A DNA stretch of 64,000 bases from Piper betle (Eukaryota; Streptophyta; Magnoliopsida; Piperales; Piperaceae), in contig JAURVB010013123.1 in assembly GCA_033002965.1 (NCBI GenBank), positions 124,001 to 188,000 of the forward strand, written 5' to 3'. The position numbers and the translations under genes were made by a program. The notes beneath the pieces were generated by a model. It saw only the letters and a program-made list of their open reading frames with translations, was not told the origin of the DNA and ran no database searches. Position 1 is the stretch's first letter. Each line of letters opens with the position of its first letter. Below, one piece after another: positions 33,679 to 46,269 of the stretch.

Positions 33679-36627
33679 TGTAACACCCCAAATCCGGTTC
33701 ACACTCGTGAACCAAACCGGCATGTTACAGGCCCCGGTTAGGTCGGCTAACCCAAACCTAACTCGTGCGGATCCAATCTCGGCGTCTTAAGATGAAGATA
33801 CAACTCGTAATGCATGGATGAATACACAAACCTAACATGGTACTACATGAATGACATGCAAGTCAGAGTACACACCAAACAATCTCGATAAAAATTAATA
33901 AAAGTTTTAAAATATAACGGACGGAATTTCCCCTAAAAATGTAATTAGGGGCCACCCTGTCAAATATACATATAAAAATATATGTAACCAACTATCAAAC
34001 AATTTCATTCACACAGAATCTAATCTACTATACACTCATTCTGAAGCTTGGGTTTCAACCCATCATACTTTTGCTGCGCTACTCTGATCATTTCATTTCA
34101 TCTCATTGTCATGCCTCAAACATTTACTCATAGCATGTTTATAAAATAATATCATAAAAAACATTAAACATTCAATCACCCAATGTGTGTGTGCAGAAGA
34201 CCTTATTGCTCCTCCGTCCTGGCCGGCCCATCCATCTCGTGCTTATCACCTACATATATATAGGAAAAACGTCGGTAACAAGCGTTACTGGTCCGAAAAG
34301 AAAATAACTATAACAAACTGGCTATGAGAGCAAACTCTCATATGAACGAAATCATCGTATACTCCACGTGAACACTCTGAAGGGCACTACTGAGGAGCCA
34401 CTGGGCTGCAGACCCGGTAGCATCCCGAACTTACTGCTGCTGGTACTGTGCTACTCTCAGCACTTCTTTTCAGTACTTCTCGTGAAACTTTATCCTAAGC
34501 CCTCTCCTTACCTCCATATTTCTCCTGGCCTTGAGCACGAAGGCCGAGTACTCTCAGGCAGTCGCCTTTAGTACTCTTTGAACCACAAGTCCGGACATGC
34601 GCTGTACTAAACAGTACCCGTAAACCTCCACGTTCTCCGGGTGTGAGGAACTCAAACGCGGAGTTGTCAGGATCCCTCGGGAATGGAACAGTCCGCTGGC
34701 ACTAATCCAGAGCCCGCTTTGACTGTCACGGCATCCTCTGCATGGTACGTGCAGTCGATTTCTCCATCTCTCGTCTCACTGAAAACGCGAAAACTACATA
34801 TATATAGGGCTGGGTAGGGATTTATATAATAGGCCCGAAGGCAACTTGTGGTGGATCTTGTTTTCGAAATCAACCTCGAGGGATCTCATCCTCGAGGGGT
34901 TATTAATCCGGAAAATGTTCGGTTAAATGGCCCGAGTTAAGTGGGATCCGATAAAACGCCACTTAACCCGTCCTGCAGGCAATAAATTAAACATACAATA
35001 GAAAGAGTAAATCAGAGACGAGTCCTAAACGGACCTGGTAGAAGCTCCAAGCGTGTCATCGCGCCTAAGCGGCGAGCTCCTACTTCGTACCTACACATCA
35101 AAACTAAATACTAACGCCCGCTAACTAAATGATGCATCAAACTCAATAACATCACAATCACAATACCATCATCATCCATCACAATGACCAATCAAATAAT
35201 CATAAAAGTAAATAATCCTAACTCGTTCTATTCATACCAATTTTACTGTGTTTTTCTAAGTTACATGATCACTTATCATGCTCGACTTGATCTACCTCAT
35301 TAGATCACTTACTGTTCATTCGCAATTAATCATCATCATGCAATCATCACTTCATTGCATAGTCTAACATTCATCATGACAACTAGTTAATTCTAGCATG
35401 CTATGCTAACAATCATATTCAATTTTAAATAACTCAATCGGAGGTAATTATACCTCACGTCGTCGGCAATCGGCGACGGCTAGGGTTCCGTCGCGCGTCT
35501 CGGAGCTCGAATTCGGCGCTCCTCGGCGTCCGACGTTCGATCGGGCTCCACTGGGTGAGCCCCGCGGAAGATCCGGTGAATTCACGGCGAATCCCAGAAA
35601 TTCCGATTTCGCGGTTTCCGAGCGGTTTTCCGGCGACTTCCGGTGGTTTTCCGGCGACAATCGCCGGCGGCATCTACTGGTCGGAAAGGGTCGTGTTGGG
35701 TACCCTCGGAACCGGCTCGGCAAGCCCGACTCATCTATGGCATCAGCGTGGCCAATGGAGGTGGCGGCTCGCCGGAAAACGGCAAAACAGAGCCGGCGGC
35801 GATGGGTCGCTAGATCCGGCCGGCCACGGTGGCGACGGCCTCCGTTCCAGTCGAGGAGGGTCGCTGGGTGGTCGGTGGTGCTGAGGCGACCACTGGATGA
35901 CGGCTGCGACGGTCGCCGGCGGCAGATCGGCGACGCGACCAAACGCAGCCGCGGCGCTAGGCGTGGCGATTCCGGCGTCGCGGCGGCCCGATGGTGGCCG
36001 GGCCTGGTCGGGGCGGCAGGGCGACGTCGTCGCCGAGCTGGGCGGCGTCGGTCGACGGCCGGGCGGCGCCGACAGCGGCGGCGGTGGCGCGCGAACAGGG
36101 GCGGCGTGGCACGAGGGTTTGGGCGTGGGGAGAAAAGGTCGTGGCGGAGAAGAAAGGTTGGGTGGCAAACTTGTAATTAAGACTTGACTCGTCTCCGGCT
36201 CGAGTCAAGTATAATAACTAGGTCGTATTAAATCCTTAAAAAATTCATAAAAATCGGAAAAATCCCGTAAAATCAAACAACATCAAAAAAATCATAATGA
36301 TATGCTCTAGAACTATCAACCCACCCAAAATGCCTGTAACGCGTCCTAACGCGGTAAACGGCTTAAAACTAATTCTACGATCCATTATATATCATAATAA
36401 AAAATAAAAATGAACTGGCATACTCTCATATATCTGATAACTCATTCTGTTCTGCTGTGTTCATGACGTTATCATCATATACTTGGGTACGCATGACCCT
36501 CATAGCTCATACACGCGACTGGCATCGGCTCGGTACACGTGTTCTGAAACTGACTCAACTCAAAAAATTAACGGTCGACCCGACCGGTTCTGAATATAAA
36601 ACCCTAACTCGAATCGTGGGTTTTACA
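33679..36627 (-). mobile_element. Solo LTR, family 1 copy 3
   Basis: 2949 bp, starting TGTAACACCCC and ending GGGTTTTACA, flanked by a perfect GGTAT duplication (33674-33678 and 36628-36632). It is the reverse complement of copies 1 and 2 along its whole length: stem-loops at 34273-34290 and 34323-34342, TATA-like box at 34821-34832, GC-rich block 35450-36170, palindrome near 36185. It splits Copia-2 between pre-integrase and the protease linker. The long open frames on both strands of the GC-rich block are not conserved in the other copies. Confidence 0.92.
34273..34342 (-). other. Two stem-loops in family 1 LTR, copy 3
   Basis: Stem TATGAGAG/CTCTCATA (34323-34342) and stem CGGTAAC/GTTACTG with one G-T pair (34273-34290), in the same order and spacing as in copies 1 and 2 when read on the minus strand. 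Confidence 0.7.
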
Positions 36628-36632
36628 GGTAT

Positions 36633-37460
36633 AGATGTCTATCTCTCCTATGCTACAAACTTGTTGGATCATCAATTGCAGATAAGCAAGCTACCTAGGA
36701 ATCATCAAAATCATTAGTAGAGACAGCATACACATTATTTCTCCTATTTTCACAAAATAAAACTTCCTTACTTTCACCATCCTTATTAAGTATGTAGACG
36801 ATTCACAAAGCACTCTCTTATTTGCATCACACAATTGACTAATCTAAGTAGATTTTGTTTTAAACATTCAACAAGATACACATTTTCAATAGAGGGAAAG
36901 GTTTTACCAACACAACCCTTGTTCAAAATTTTACCCTTACCATTGTCTCCAAAAGTTACAACACCTCCTTGTGCTACAAAGCTAGAGAAGATGGAGGGAT
37001 CATCTGTCTAGAGCAACCGATATCAAGATATCACAATAAGTGTTCTCTTGGAGTGTTAGAGGATGTCATCAAGCAAAGTATCTTGGGAAACCATTTGATT
37101 GCACCTTGTATAACTTCCTTCATGATTCCACAAGAGAATACAAGATGACCATTCTTTCTAGATGAATATCATGTTGGAGATGTCTGTGTGAAAGCATTTG
37201 TAGAGGCTTCCTTGATGGATGGGGGCACCTTGAGTTTATCCTCTTCCTTTGCCGTGCACTAAATTTCCCTTTGGAGTGAGGCCATCTTGATTTCCTTTGA
37301 GCATAATTTCTTGCTCTAGGGCCTCCTCCAAAGTCACCTTCTTTAGTAATTTTGTAATCTCTTTGTTTCTTTTGGCAATCTTGAGAGATTCCTCAAACTA
37401 TGCATCAAAAGCCTCTTGGAGTTCTCTTGTAAATCTTGAATGTGTGGTGTCCATCTTGTC
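36633..37460 (-). pseudogene. Copia-2 gag tail and protease-to-integrase linker
   Basis: On the minus strand a start-like ATG near 37455 opens a coiled-coil, lysine- and glutamate-rich stretch (ITKLLKKVTLEEALEQE) homologous to the gag tail of Copia-3 near 46870. Further on, around 36650-37000, short stretches read VTFGDNGKGKI, then SIENVYLVECL and SQLCDANKRV, the linker between Copia protease and integrase. Frames change several times. The N-terminal gag and the protease active site were not found. Confidence 0.65.
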
Positions 37461-37672
37461 CTAACCGAAGCTAATAGAAATTGAAAGCGCAACACCTAAT
37501 GTAGGAGAGAGGTAATTACAAACGCTTAGCAAAAATAGTTAGATCTCCACAATCCTTAGAGGCCTTATATAGATTGCAAGAATGAACAAAAATGCGGAAA
37601 CAATTTAAAAACAAGTATATGTTAAGCAAGTAAACACCAATGAAGTAAGAAAGGCAAATAGACAATAAGAAC

Positions 37673-37701
37673 TAGTAGTAGTAGTAGTAGTAGTAGTAGT
37701 A

Positions 37702-37741
<40 letters not shown>
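37673..37741. repeat. (TAG)n microsatellite
   Basis: About 22 TAG units with one interruption (AGTATAG), inside the Copia-2 5' LTR. The left LTR has a (TG)n run at the matching place (27444-27462). Confidence 0.97.
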
Positions 37742-37742
<1 letters not shown>

Positions 37743-38292
37743 TGAGTGCGCGTGTGTGTGAGGCACAACAAGTTCTAATCCAAATTACTACTTGTGTTGG
37801 TGAACAAGTTAAACTATACAAGTAGTGAAATGACCTAAAACTTAATAGTACTTAACTCCCATTAGTAATTAAGTTAAACATAAGAAAGTTAAGTAAGTGT
37901 ACAAATAAGTATATATAAATAAAAGCACAAATACATTAGTAAGGAGAGGGAGAGAACACAAACAAGTTTTTTAAAAGTTTCTAGACTGGTGCATCCTCTC
38001 TTATATCTAGTCCTTTGGTGAGTAGGTCTTCGTAACCCCACTAGGCAAACCAACTTGTAACTTTACAAGCAACCAAGCTAGCTTGATGATGATGATAAAC
38101 TATAAATCTAAAATATTATGGAAGTACTTAAATTATAAAAATTAATGGAAATATATTAGTTGCCTTTGGATCATCACCAAACATATATAAAAAGATACAT
38201 AGGAAAAAAAATCACAATTTAAAACAATATGTGGCAAAAATAAGATAATTTTAATAGGGAAATCACTAAACAATAAATATAATGAAAGTCAC

Positions 38293-41200
38293 TGTAACAT
38301 TCCTGTAACCGATTTCAGTTCACCTGAGAACTGAATCAGAATGTTACGATCGAGTCGACTCATGTTTAAAGTTGTTAGTCAGTAAGACTCGATCAATAAA
38401 ATAGATCAAAACAACCTTCTTAATGTTATGAGAATGGAAGACATTGTTAAATATGCTTCAAAACACATCGAATATAAATAAAAGTGAGAAAAGAAATAAA
38501 TGTGCTCAACTGTAGCATTTATCTGTCCTCCCACCAAAGTCGACTTAGGATTTTAAGACCTACATATATAATATAAAAAGCGCCAGTAACGAATGTTACT
38601 GGTCATAAAAATAACTAGTACAAACTAGCAAATGGGTATTCCACTACCCACAAAAACTTACGAAACGTCAGAATTGCCTCACACTGGGCGGTAAGCAAAC
38701 AAACTTAAATAAGTCTCTGCTCGCATGCACGGCTCATAATCATATTCATACATACAACTTTTACGCCCTCACATCCTTCATATTACACCCGCCACATTAG
38801 TTGAGTGGCAAAAGGAACAGTTAAGTTAGTGCCACAAATTCCAAAAATGTGTTTGTTACACAGTATCCTCATACACTGTACTACCTCAAGGTTTGAAGGA
38901 GTAGTTGTACGGTTCATACATATTTACGTACCACTCATTCTCTTATGAAATCCGTAAAAATGCTCGTACTTATATAATAGGCTTATGGAAGATGCTTATA
39001 TCATATATTTCTGGAGTTTCAGTTCTAAAACCAACAAGGGATTTCATCTTTGTAGTTTTATTAAACATGTGTATAAACACGACTAAATGACCCGACATCG
39101 GAGGGATTCGATAAAACACCGGCAATGCCGTCCTATGTCTAAAACATGATTAAACTTTACACGCAAGGAGTCAAACAGAGAGGGAGAGTGTTACAGACTA
39201 GTGGTCCAAGCTCTAAGCGTATCTGCACATCTACGGCGAGCTCGGACTCCAAAGCCTACATCGAAACCCACTACTAAATAAAATATTAACATCTCTATAT
39301 GATACATGTTCGTGGTGTGAGTTCATATCATCAATACATCCTAATAAAGAAAATAGTGCTAACAAACATATAACTAAACATGTGGCACAAAAATTGAGAT
39401 ATAATAATAATGAATAATTAATAAATAAATAAACAAGAAAATGCACTTATAGATAATTAGATAAATAATAAATACATGAACATAAATAATACTCTAATCA
39501 TAAAATAATAATATAATTATACTATATAAATACATAGGCAAACACAAGTAAATATCATATATACTCGTGTTAGTAAACATATAAATAATTAAATAATAAT
39601 TCAATAAATAGATAAATAAATAGTTAATATTCATTAATCATGAATAATAATAATACCATAGTTATATAATACAAGAATGCATAATTAAATACAAATAAAT
39701 AATAACATACATGCGAACATACAAATAGATAAATAAATAAATAAATAAATATACAATTTAATAAACATAATAAGACTAATATTAATAAGTAAATATAATA
39801 ATAATAATAACAAATAATCATGTAAAGCATTCATCATATACGATAAACATATAAATATAAAAATAATAATAATAATGAATAAATAAATAATCATAATTTC
39901 TAAACATGCTAAATCATGTGAATATGCATCTAAACTAATATAAATGTTCTCGAATTACCAAAAATGGTGTAAGAACAGATGAAAATAGTCCGAAAATAAG
40001 CTGAATCGAACCAAATCTACTGAACCGAACTGAGTTGGGCCAAGTCAACTTAGTATGGGTTAAATAAACTGTTGGGTTGGTTAGGCTGATGGACATGGAC
40101 ACAGTCTCAGACTGTCAGGCTTGGGCACTACTAGGCAGACACGACCGTGGGTAGCCGGACGCGAACATATGCGTGATGTGGGCAAACTGGTCTCATGGTG
40201 GGCAGCCAGAGCTAGTCTCCGGAAGATGGCGACGACGGCGTGGCGAAGGCTGTCGTCAGTGGGGGTTGATGGAGGGGAGGACGGGGAACATCATGGTGGT
40301 GGCGACCGGCAAGGTCCGGCGGTTGGTTGGCCGAAAAATGGCCTGGAAGCAACGGTATGGCCATCGAGTGTGGCGATGTTGCCGGCGGCGGCAATCGTGG
40401 CCACAACAAAGCATGTGGGTGGCCTCAAAATATTGGCATCAACAAGATGTACCTATCTGGGCTAACAATCGGTGGTGTCCAGCCGGTGGCTGGCTAAAAA
40501 ACGGTCAAAAACAACCAAAAATGCCATCGTGCAAGTACAAGTTGCCGGCGGCGATTGTGGCCATGGCAAAGGTCGGTGTTGGTCCCAAACCGTAGACCTC
40601 GGCTAGGGTTAGCTGTCAAGGTGGTCGGCTTGGACAGAGGACACTCGCCGGCACCAGAAAATAGCCCGAATGAGTGGCGGCGGCGGCAAAGACTGACAGT
40701 AAAAAGTTGTCGCGGGTGGCACAGGTGGCGATCATAGATACAGACTGATAGTTGGCCATGAGGTGGTCACGGTCGTACCGATACGGTGGCCGAGGGCGAG
40801 GCGGAATCTCTCTGGCAGCGAGTTGAAGTGGTGGCGGTGCTAAAGGGTGTAACTTTGAAAGTCAATGTAAATGTTTGAAATATAAATGGGAGAAAACTAG
40901 GGTTGATGTGGACGGCTCAGATCTTGCCATGTGGCACGATCTAAACGTCCGACAACCCGTGGTCTAGTGGTACCCACGTATGGGTATATGTGATATACAT
41001 ATGGACAGAAAGCTCGGATCGAAATTGTCCGAAGTCAAAACTAACTCGAGTCCTAAAAGTAACTCTATCGGCAAGAATTGAAACAAGAAGGTAAAGTGGG
41101 CCTCGAACCCTGAACTTAATTAAGCTGGGCCCATGGGGGCACAATCTGATGGTCCGAAATCCCTATGATGCATGCAATGAGATATCCTAAAAATCACAAA

Positions 41201-41459
41201 CAAATACTAAAATCTAAAATGACCTAAATGTAGGCCTAAAATCCTGGCTAACTTATAAAAATCATATGTATATCTCGTGTATACATTGATAACTCATGTT
41301 CTACTATATCGTAATTGAATATACTCATACGGCCATCTGGGCTTATACTTATAGTCTGAAAACTAGTTTGGCTCGAGCTCGTTTGAACTAACTCGATACT
41401 AACCTGAACCGAAAAAACTACAATCGGGTAAAACCTTAACCTGAAGTTGGGGTTTTATA
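38293..41459 (-). mobile_element. Solo LTR, family 2 copy B
   Basis: 3167 bp, starting TGTAACATTCC and ending GGGGTTTTATA (last CA mutated to TA), flanked by a perfect GTCAC duplication (38288-38292 and 41460-41464). Collinear with copy A but without the fold-back insert and with a single copy of the 195-bp unit. Stem-loops at 38583-38602 and 38633-38650; GC-rich block 40110-40840. It interrupts the right LTR of Copia-2. Confidence 0.9.
38583..38650 (-). other. Two stem-loops in family 2 LTR, copy B
   Basis: CCAGTAAC/GTTACTGG, perfect 8-bp stem with loop ATTC on the minus strand (38583-38602), and TGGGTA/TACCCA (38633-38650). Confidence 0.7.
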
Positions 41460-41464
41460 GTCAC

Positions 41465-44100
41465 AAAGTGCCCAACACAAAACATCAAGAATCATACTTG
41501 TTTCATTAACATCCAACCGATAATTAATGGTTAATTATTTTCTAAATATGTATTTATTCTTCAAGTTTTTTCCTATGTTCAAGTTCATTATATATATGTG
41601 TGTGTGTGTGATATATATATATATATAATAAACCATAATTCATCATAAGTTCACTATCTTTGTACATCATCAAATTTTTTAAAAAATAAAAGAGGTAAAA
41701 TATCACAACTCAAAGCCATATGTAGAAAAATACAACAATTTTAGTAAGGAAAAATTATTAATAAATAAATGTAAAGAACAACATAAAGTGCCCAAGGTAA
41801 AAAGTAAACATGTTTTTGGAAAAACAACTAAAATAAAATTTCGGAGTGAAAGTAATAAAAAAAGGAGAAATCCAAAAATAAAAATAAAATTGAGGTGTAA
41901 ATAATAAATGATAAAATAATGATAAAGGTGAATAGTGTTGACTCGAAGTGTTAATTATTCTCACCTAAAACTCTCTAAGTCACTATTTGAACTATTATAA
42001 GCTAAAAGATAATCTTTATTTCTATGCAAGCTATATGGTTATGGCATGTCTTCTGACATATCTTGGTTACCGTTTGAATTTATGTCAACTCCTCACTTTC
42101 ATAGGATAATACTCTCAACTGTTTTTTTTTGGTTATGAAACTTCGTAGAAGTACAGAAGACATTAACAGACATTAACAGCTTTTCAATATTACAATAATC
42201 ACTCAAATTGAAATTCTTTACAAGAAGTCACAACATTTCAAAGTTTGAAATAACTTTGGCATCCCTTGGGCATAACAATCAGCAACGAAATGTACTTTGG
42301 CAAAGGTAAGAGAAAAGTTGTACTTCAACAAGAGATCAATAGACAATTGACTAGTGATCAGAAGATCAATTAGCTGCATATTATTTTCTAAGCAAAAAAA
42401 TACAACGATATCACAATTTCCTAAAATCATATCAAGGTTTTTTATGTCGAATATCAATATTGTGTCATATAATGAGGAAGACGACATATAATAGATATGT
42501 GGGAGATATATGGGAGATATCCAGAATTTTTCTCATAGGACTTTAATTATTTTTTTCATTACAAAATTAATAGTAAAAAATGAAGTAAAATAACAAGAAG
42601 AATTTAAATTAAAACAAAGATAATAATATAGATAACATATATTAAATTACATATGTATTATTCAAAGTACAAAGCTAATGGGAAAGTATTGTAAGAAAAG
42701 TTTGTTGGCTTGTAAAGTGTACAAGTTGTGTCATAGTGAAGCAAACATAAACCTACCTTTCGATAAGATATGGAAGGGATAAAAAATAAAGTAGGAGTTT
42801 CGAATTATTATGAAAATACTTGTGTATCATTTACCATGTCCCTTCTCTTTTTTCTTAATTATTTACTTGTGCTATACTCACTCAATGTTCTTGTGTTTAA
42901 GTGATCACTAGAGAGTATTGAGTAGGGGTGAGCATGGTTTAGTCAACCTACTAAACTGGCCAAACCAAATTAGTGAATCAGTGTTCAGTCTCCAAATATT
43001 GTAACCGAAACCAAATTGAAATTTAGACTTAACCGAACCAAATCGAACTGGAAAAATTTGGTTTGGGCAGTTCGGTAACCGGAAAACTGAAATTAATAAA
43101 TCAGAATTAAAGCAACAATTTTCAGAGTTCATTTATAATTGTAGGCCACTGTAAGTAATTATATTAATCATTGAAAATTGAAGCCTATTCATAAGAACAA
43201 AGACTAATCAATACTTACAGGGGAAAAAAAGAAGAAACATTATAATTTCAAGAAGCTGTCATTCACATTCAAAAACCAGTGTAGCCCGTCTGAAAATTCC
43301 TTCAACGTCATCAAAGACTCATCCAAAATTTGGTAAATAAAACTAACAACCTTATAAATTCTATAACTTACCACTAACACTCTTAGAGATGTATAAAAAT
43401 TAAGCATTTGAAAAACTTTCACCCATCCAATGTCATGTCTAGGACACCAGCGTGGTAATTGGCAAGTACTCAATAGTCATCCAATATTTCTAGGTAAAAT
43501 AAAATCAGCAACCTTATAAATTATAACCTAAAATTGACATTCATCAGCCTATATAAGAAAAACATAGCATTTAAAAATTGTAACTTGTCCAGGATACCAA
43601 ATACTCATTCAATATTTAGGTATAAGAAGAAGCCAACAACCCATAACCTGCCAGTGACAGTAACCTTTGAAAAAGAACACAGCATCTAAAAGGAGGGACG
43701 ATAGGTGTACAACTACATAGAGAAGAAATGAGATGATGGTGGAAGTGTGGACTTGTATGGGGTGGGTTTAGAGGGGAGGGTGAAGGAAGGAGAGAAGGAA
43801 TAGAGCGGACTAGGGAGACGGAGGAGTGGAGAGGGGAAGGAGACTGGATCAAGTGGAGAGGGGAGAGTTGGGTGAAGGCCGAAGGGGAAGAAGATCGGTG
43901 GTGGACGAAGAGGAGGAGGGTGCTCTCACTCTTATTGATCAATCAAAAAGTACTAGTTCTAAATAAAGAGATGACTTAACTCTCATACTCCTCTTACATT
44001 AGTGCACACTCCCCCTAGACCTAAGCCCAACACAAGTTCTAGTCTTAAAAGATGACTTAATTCTCATACTCCCCATGCATTCGTGCACACTCCCCCTCAA
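41465..44100. other. AT-rich repeat-derived sequence
   Basis: About 41640-41810 resembles 38165-38300, including an AAAGTGCCCA match to the bases just right of copy B, so it looks like a diverged tandem duplicate of Copia-2 flank. A TG/TA microsatellite lies at 41595-41632. 42920-43090 is GGGGTGAGCA-led sequence rich in AACCGAACC-like words (see 56128). 43240-43680 holds two or three diverged copies of a unit with AACCTTATAAATT. 43735-43925 is a purine-rich tract. No gene was recognised. Confidence 0.5.
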
Positions 44101-44230
44101 CATAAGCCCAATGCAACACATTACTCTCCCCCTTTGTCATATCACAAAGACAATCAAGTACATAGGAAAAGGTATATAGTAAGGTCTAAGTCTCACCATC
44201 ATCTTCCTCCGAAGGGTCTCGTGAAGCGGA

Positions 44231-45640
44231 TCAGAATGGTGATGGATAGTAGAAGGTATAGCCATTGAGTGGGAACCCAAAGTGTGTGTTCATGTCTTGA
44301 AATAGCACCTTATGTTCCTGCCTCATCTCCTCTTGGACTTGATGCATCTTCTTCATTCCAAGAGACATGTTATCCACTCGAGTTGAGGGGTTATCCAATG
44401 TATTCCATATCCTCCTTGATGGTGGCAGTGGGGGTTGAGTCTCCTCTTGTGGTGGTGCCAGGGCCTTTTCCTCATCATCATTGACTTCCAAGTTCTCAAG
44501 CTAATCAAAGTCATCCTCGGCTTGAGTGGGCTCCTCTCTTAAAGTGGATGCACAACCAGTCTTCATCTTCTTGTTCTCCTTCAAGTTCAAGTTGTGATAA
44601 ATGGAGTTGTAATTTTTGGCCTTGAAGGGAGGGCTCCTTTGCTCCATGCTCAAACTTGCCTGGAAGGATAGAGCCGTTAGGAGTCATCCATGGGGCAAGC
44701 AAACTCTCTTTTAGTTCTGGTGTTTGAGGATGAGGGATGACAAATTAATCCTTTTTCCAAAGAGCATCATCCATAAAGTGTAGGTGGCATACGAAGAAAA
44801 CTCACTATGATGGCCAATATGTAGAAGAATGTTGGTTCCAATTATTTGCCAAAACATAAGCACTATCTTGGTGAGGTCTCAAGCTTTCAAGGGTTTGTGA
44901 AAATTGTTCCCATGGTGACCATAGTGCCATCAAGTTCTTCTCGGCTCACAAACTCAGTCAAACTATGCTCCAATTGCACATTGTTGAAGAAGATTTTGCA
45001 CCATCATCCGACACTCCCAAGAGTTGTATAATGTGCTCTAGAGTCAAGTGGAAGTCTTGCCTATACACTTTTGCCTTTAGTATCCCTCATTCTCTTCACC
45101 AATGTGTAATAGAATTACCTAATTTGAGAGAGAACAACCTTCTTCTCTAGAGAGGACATCAAGGATATCTCCCAACTTTGAATTTACACTAGACCTTGGA
45201 ATCCACCGAAGTGATTGTCGAGGTTCTCTACGTCCACTTGATTCTCATAGATAGTCACTCTTTTTGTCAAAGTCTTCTTTCATCATCTCCTTTTGCTTGA
45301 AGGAGTGTTGAGCAGTTGGCTCTCTTGGGTTCTCCATGCCTCTCTTCGACCTTTGGGAAGGTCCCTCTCCAAAACTCTCAACCATAAGGACCAAGAGTGG
45401 GATCACTAGCCTAGAAAAAGTTATTTGTATAGGCACAAAAATCAGCCACAAATAAGATGTTCGATTACCAATCGTTCAACGAAACGTGCAACCGATCGTG
45501 CAAGAATACATGAACAGTAATGGTGGTCCAAAAAGAATAGGCGGCAGCTTCCTTGTGGCTTGTGAAGGTTAAAGAGAACCTGAAGAGCTTCGACGACGAT
45601 GGCACTGGAGGTCGTTGTGCTTGCATAGCGGCAGATCAAG
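44231..45640 (-). other. Minus-strand coding-like fragments, unidentified
   Basis: Several short minus-strand open stretches (44231-44491, 44511-44702, 45245-45451) have protein-like composition but no motif I recognise. They may belong to the transposon-related protein families common next to plant LTR elements. No start, end or function can be given. Confidence 0.25.
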
Positions 45641-46269
45641 TTGAAAATATCTAACTTTTGTGTTTAGTTGGCAAGGCTAGTTCAGCTTGTCGTCGGAGAC
45701 TCGAGACATTGCCAGCAAGGGATCAAACATTAGAGGATCCTGGCTGCTTGGTGATGACCATGGTTGAGCAAGTAGGGGTGAGTCGACATCATTAGCATTT
45801 AGTTGTGGCGGTAACATCAGTTAGGCTTAGGGATTTAGCCAATTCAATTTTTTTCAATTCATTTGGTCACCGAATGATTAACTAATTGTCAACCAAACTC
45901 CTTCTTTCTTTAAAATGAATGTTTTATCCACAAGTTCGGTTAGCTGAACACGTAATTGATTACCAACTGAACATGGGTAGTCTTTACTGATTGTAACTTG
46001 TCTCAAACATGATAAAAAATATTCTAAAATATTCTCCCAATTTACATATGTATATACAAAAATTTTAAAACTATTCATACTTGTTGCTATATAGTTAAAA
46101 CTTCCAACAAGTGAGGGTTATAAAATCATCTTGAAAACTAATTGAACCATTGTAGACCTTTATTATCTCTTTTTGAAAGTAATTTTAAAAACACTTGAAA
46201 ACAATACTTATGCACAAATAAATTAAGCGGATCAAAGAATGAAAAAGGAGTCTATACCTCTCTTTGGCC

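Larger units (their letters stand above)
22795..38292 (-). mobile_element. Copia-2, old minus-strand Copia element carrying nested insertions
   Basis: Two LTR copies of one type flank a minus-strand Copia interior. The left (3') LTR is 22795-22853 plus 27309 to about 27700; the right (5') LTR starts near 37497 and runs to 38292, where family 2 copy B interrupts it. The LTRs align over hundreds of bases (for example 27309-27660 with 37551-37960). Between them lie coiled-coil gag tail (about 37200-37460), protease-to-integrase linker (about 36650-37000), pre-integrase (33512-33678) and integrase core (27701-27826), all on the minus strand. RT and RNase H are absent, so an internal deletion occurred. 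Its right end beyond 41464 was not resolved. It is the landing pad for the other elements between 22.8 and 41.5 kb. Confidence 0.7.

Noticed and set aside
35448..36208. Long open frames on both strands of family 1 copy 3
   Set aside because: Different frames and sequences from the other copies; non-coding LTR.
43616..43942. 108-codon minus-strand open frame, Ser/Pro-rich
   Set aside because: Produced by a purine-rich tract; no recognisable domain.
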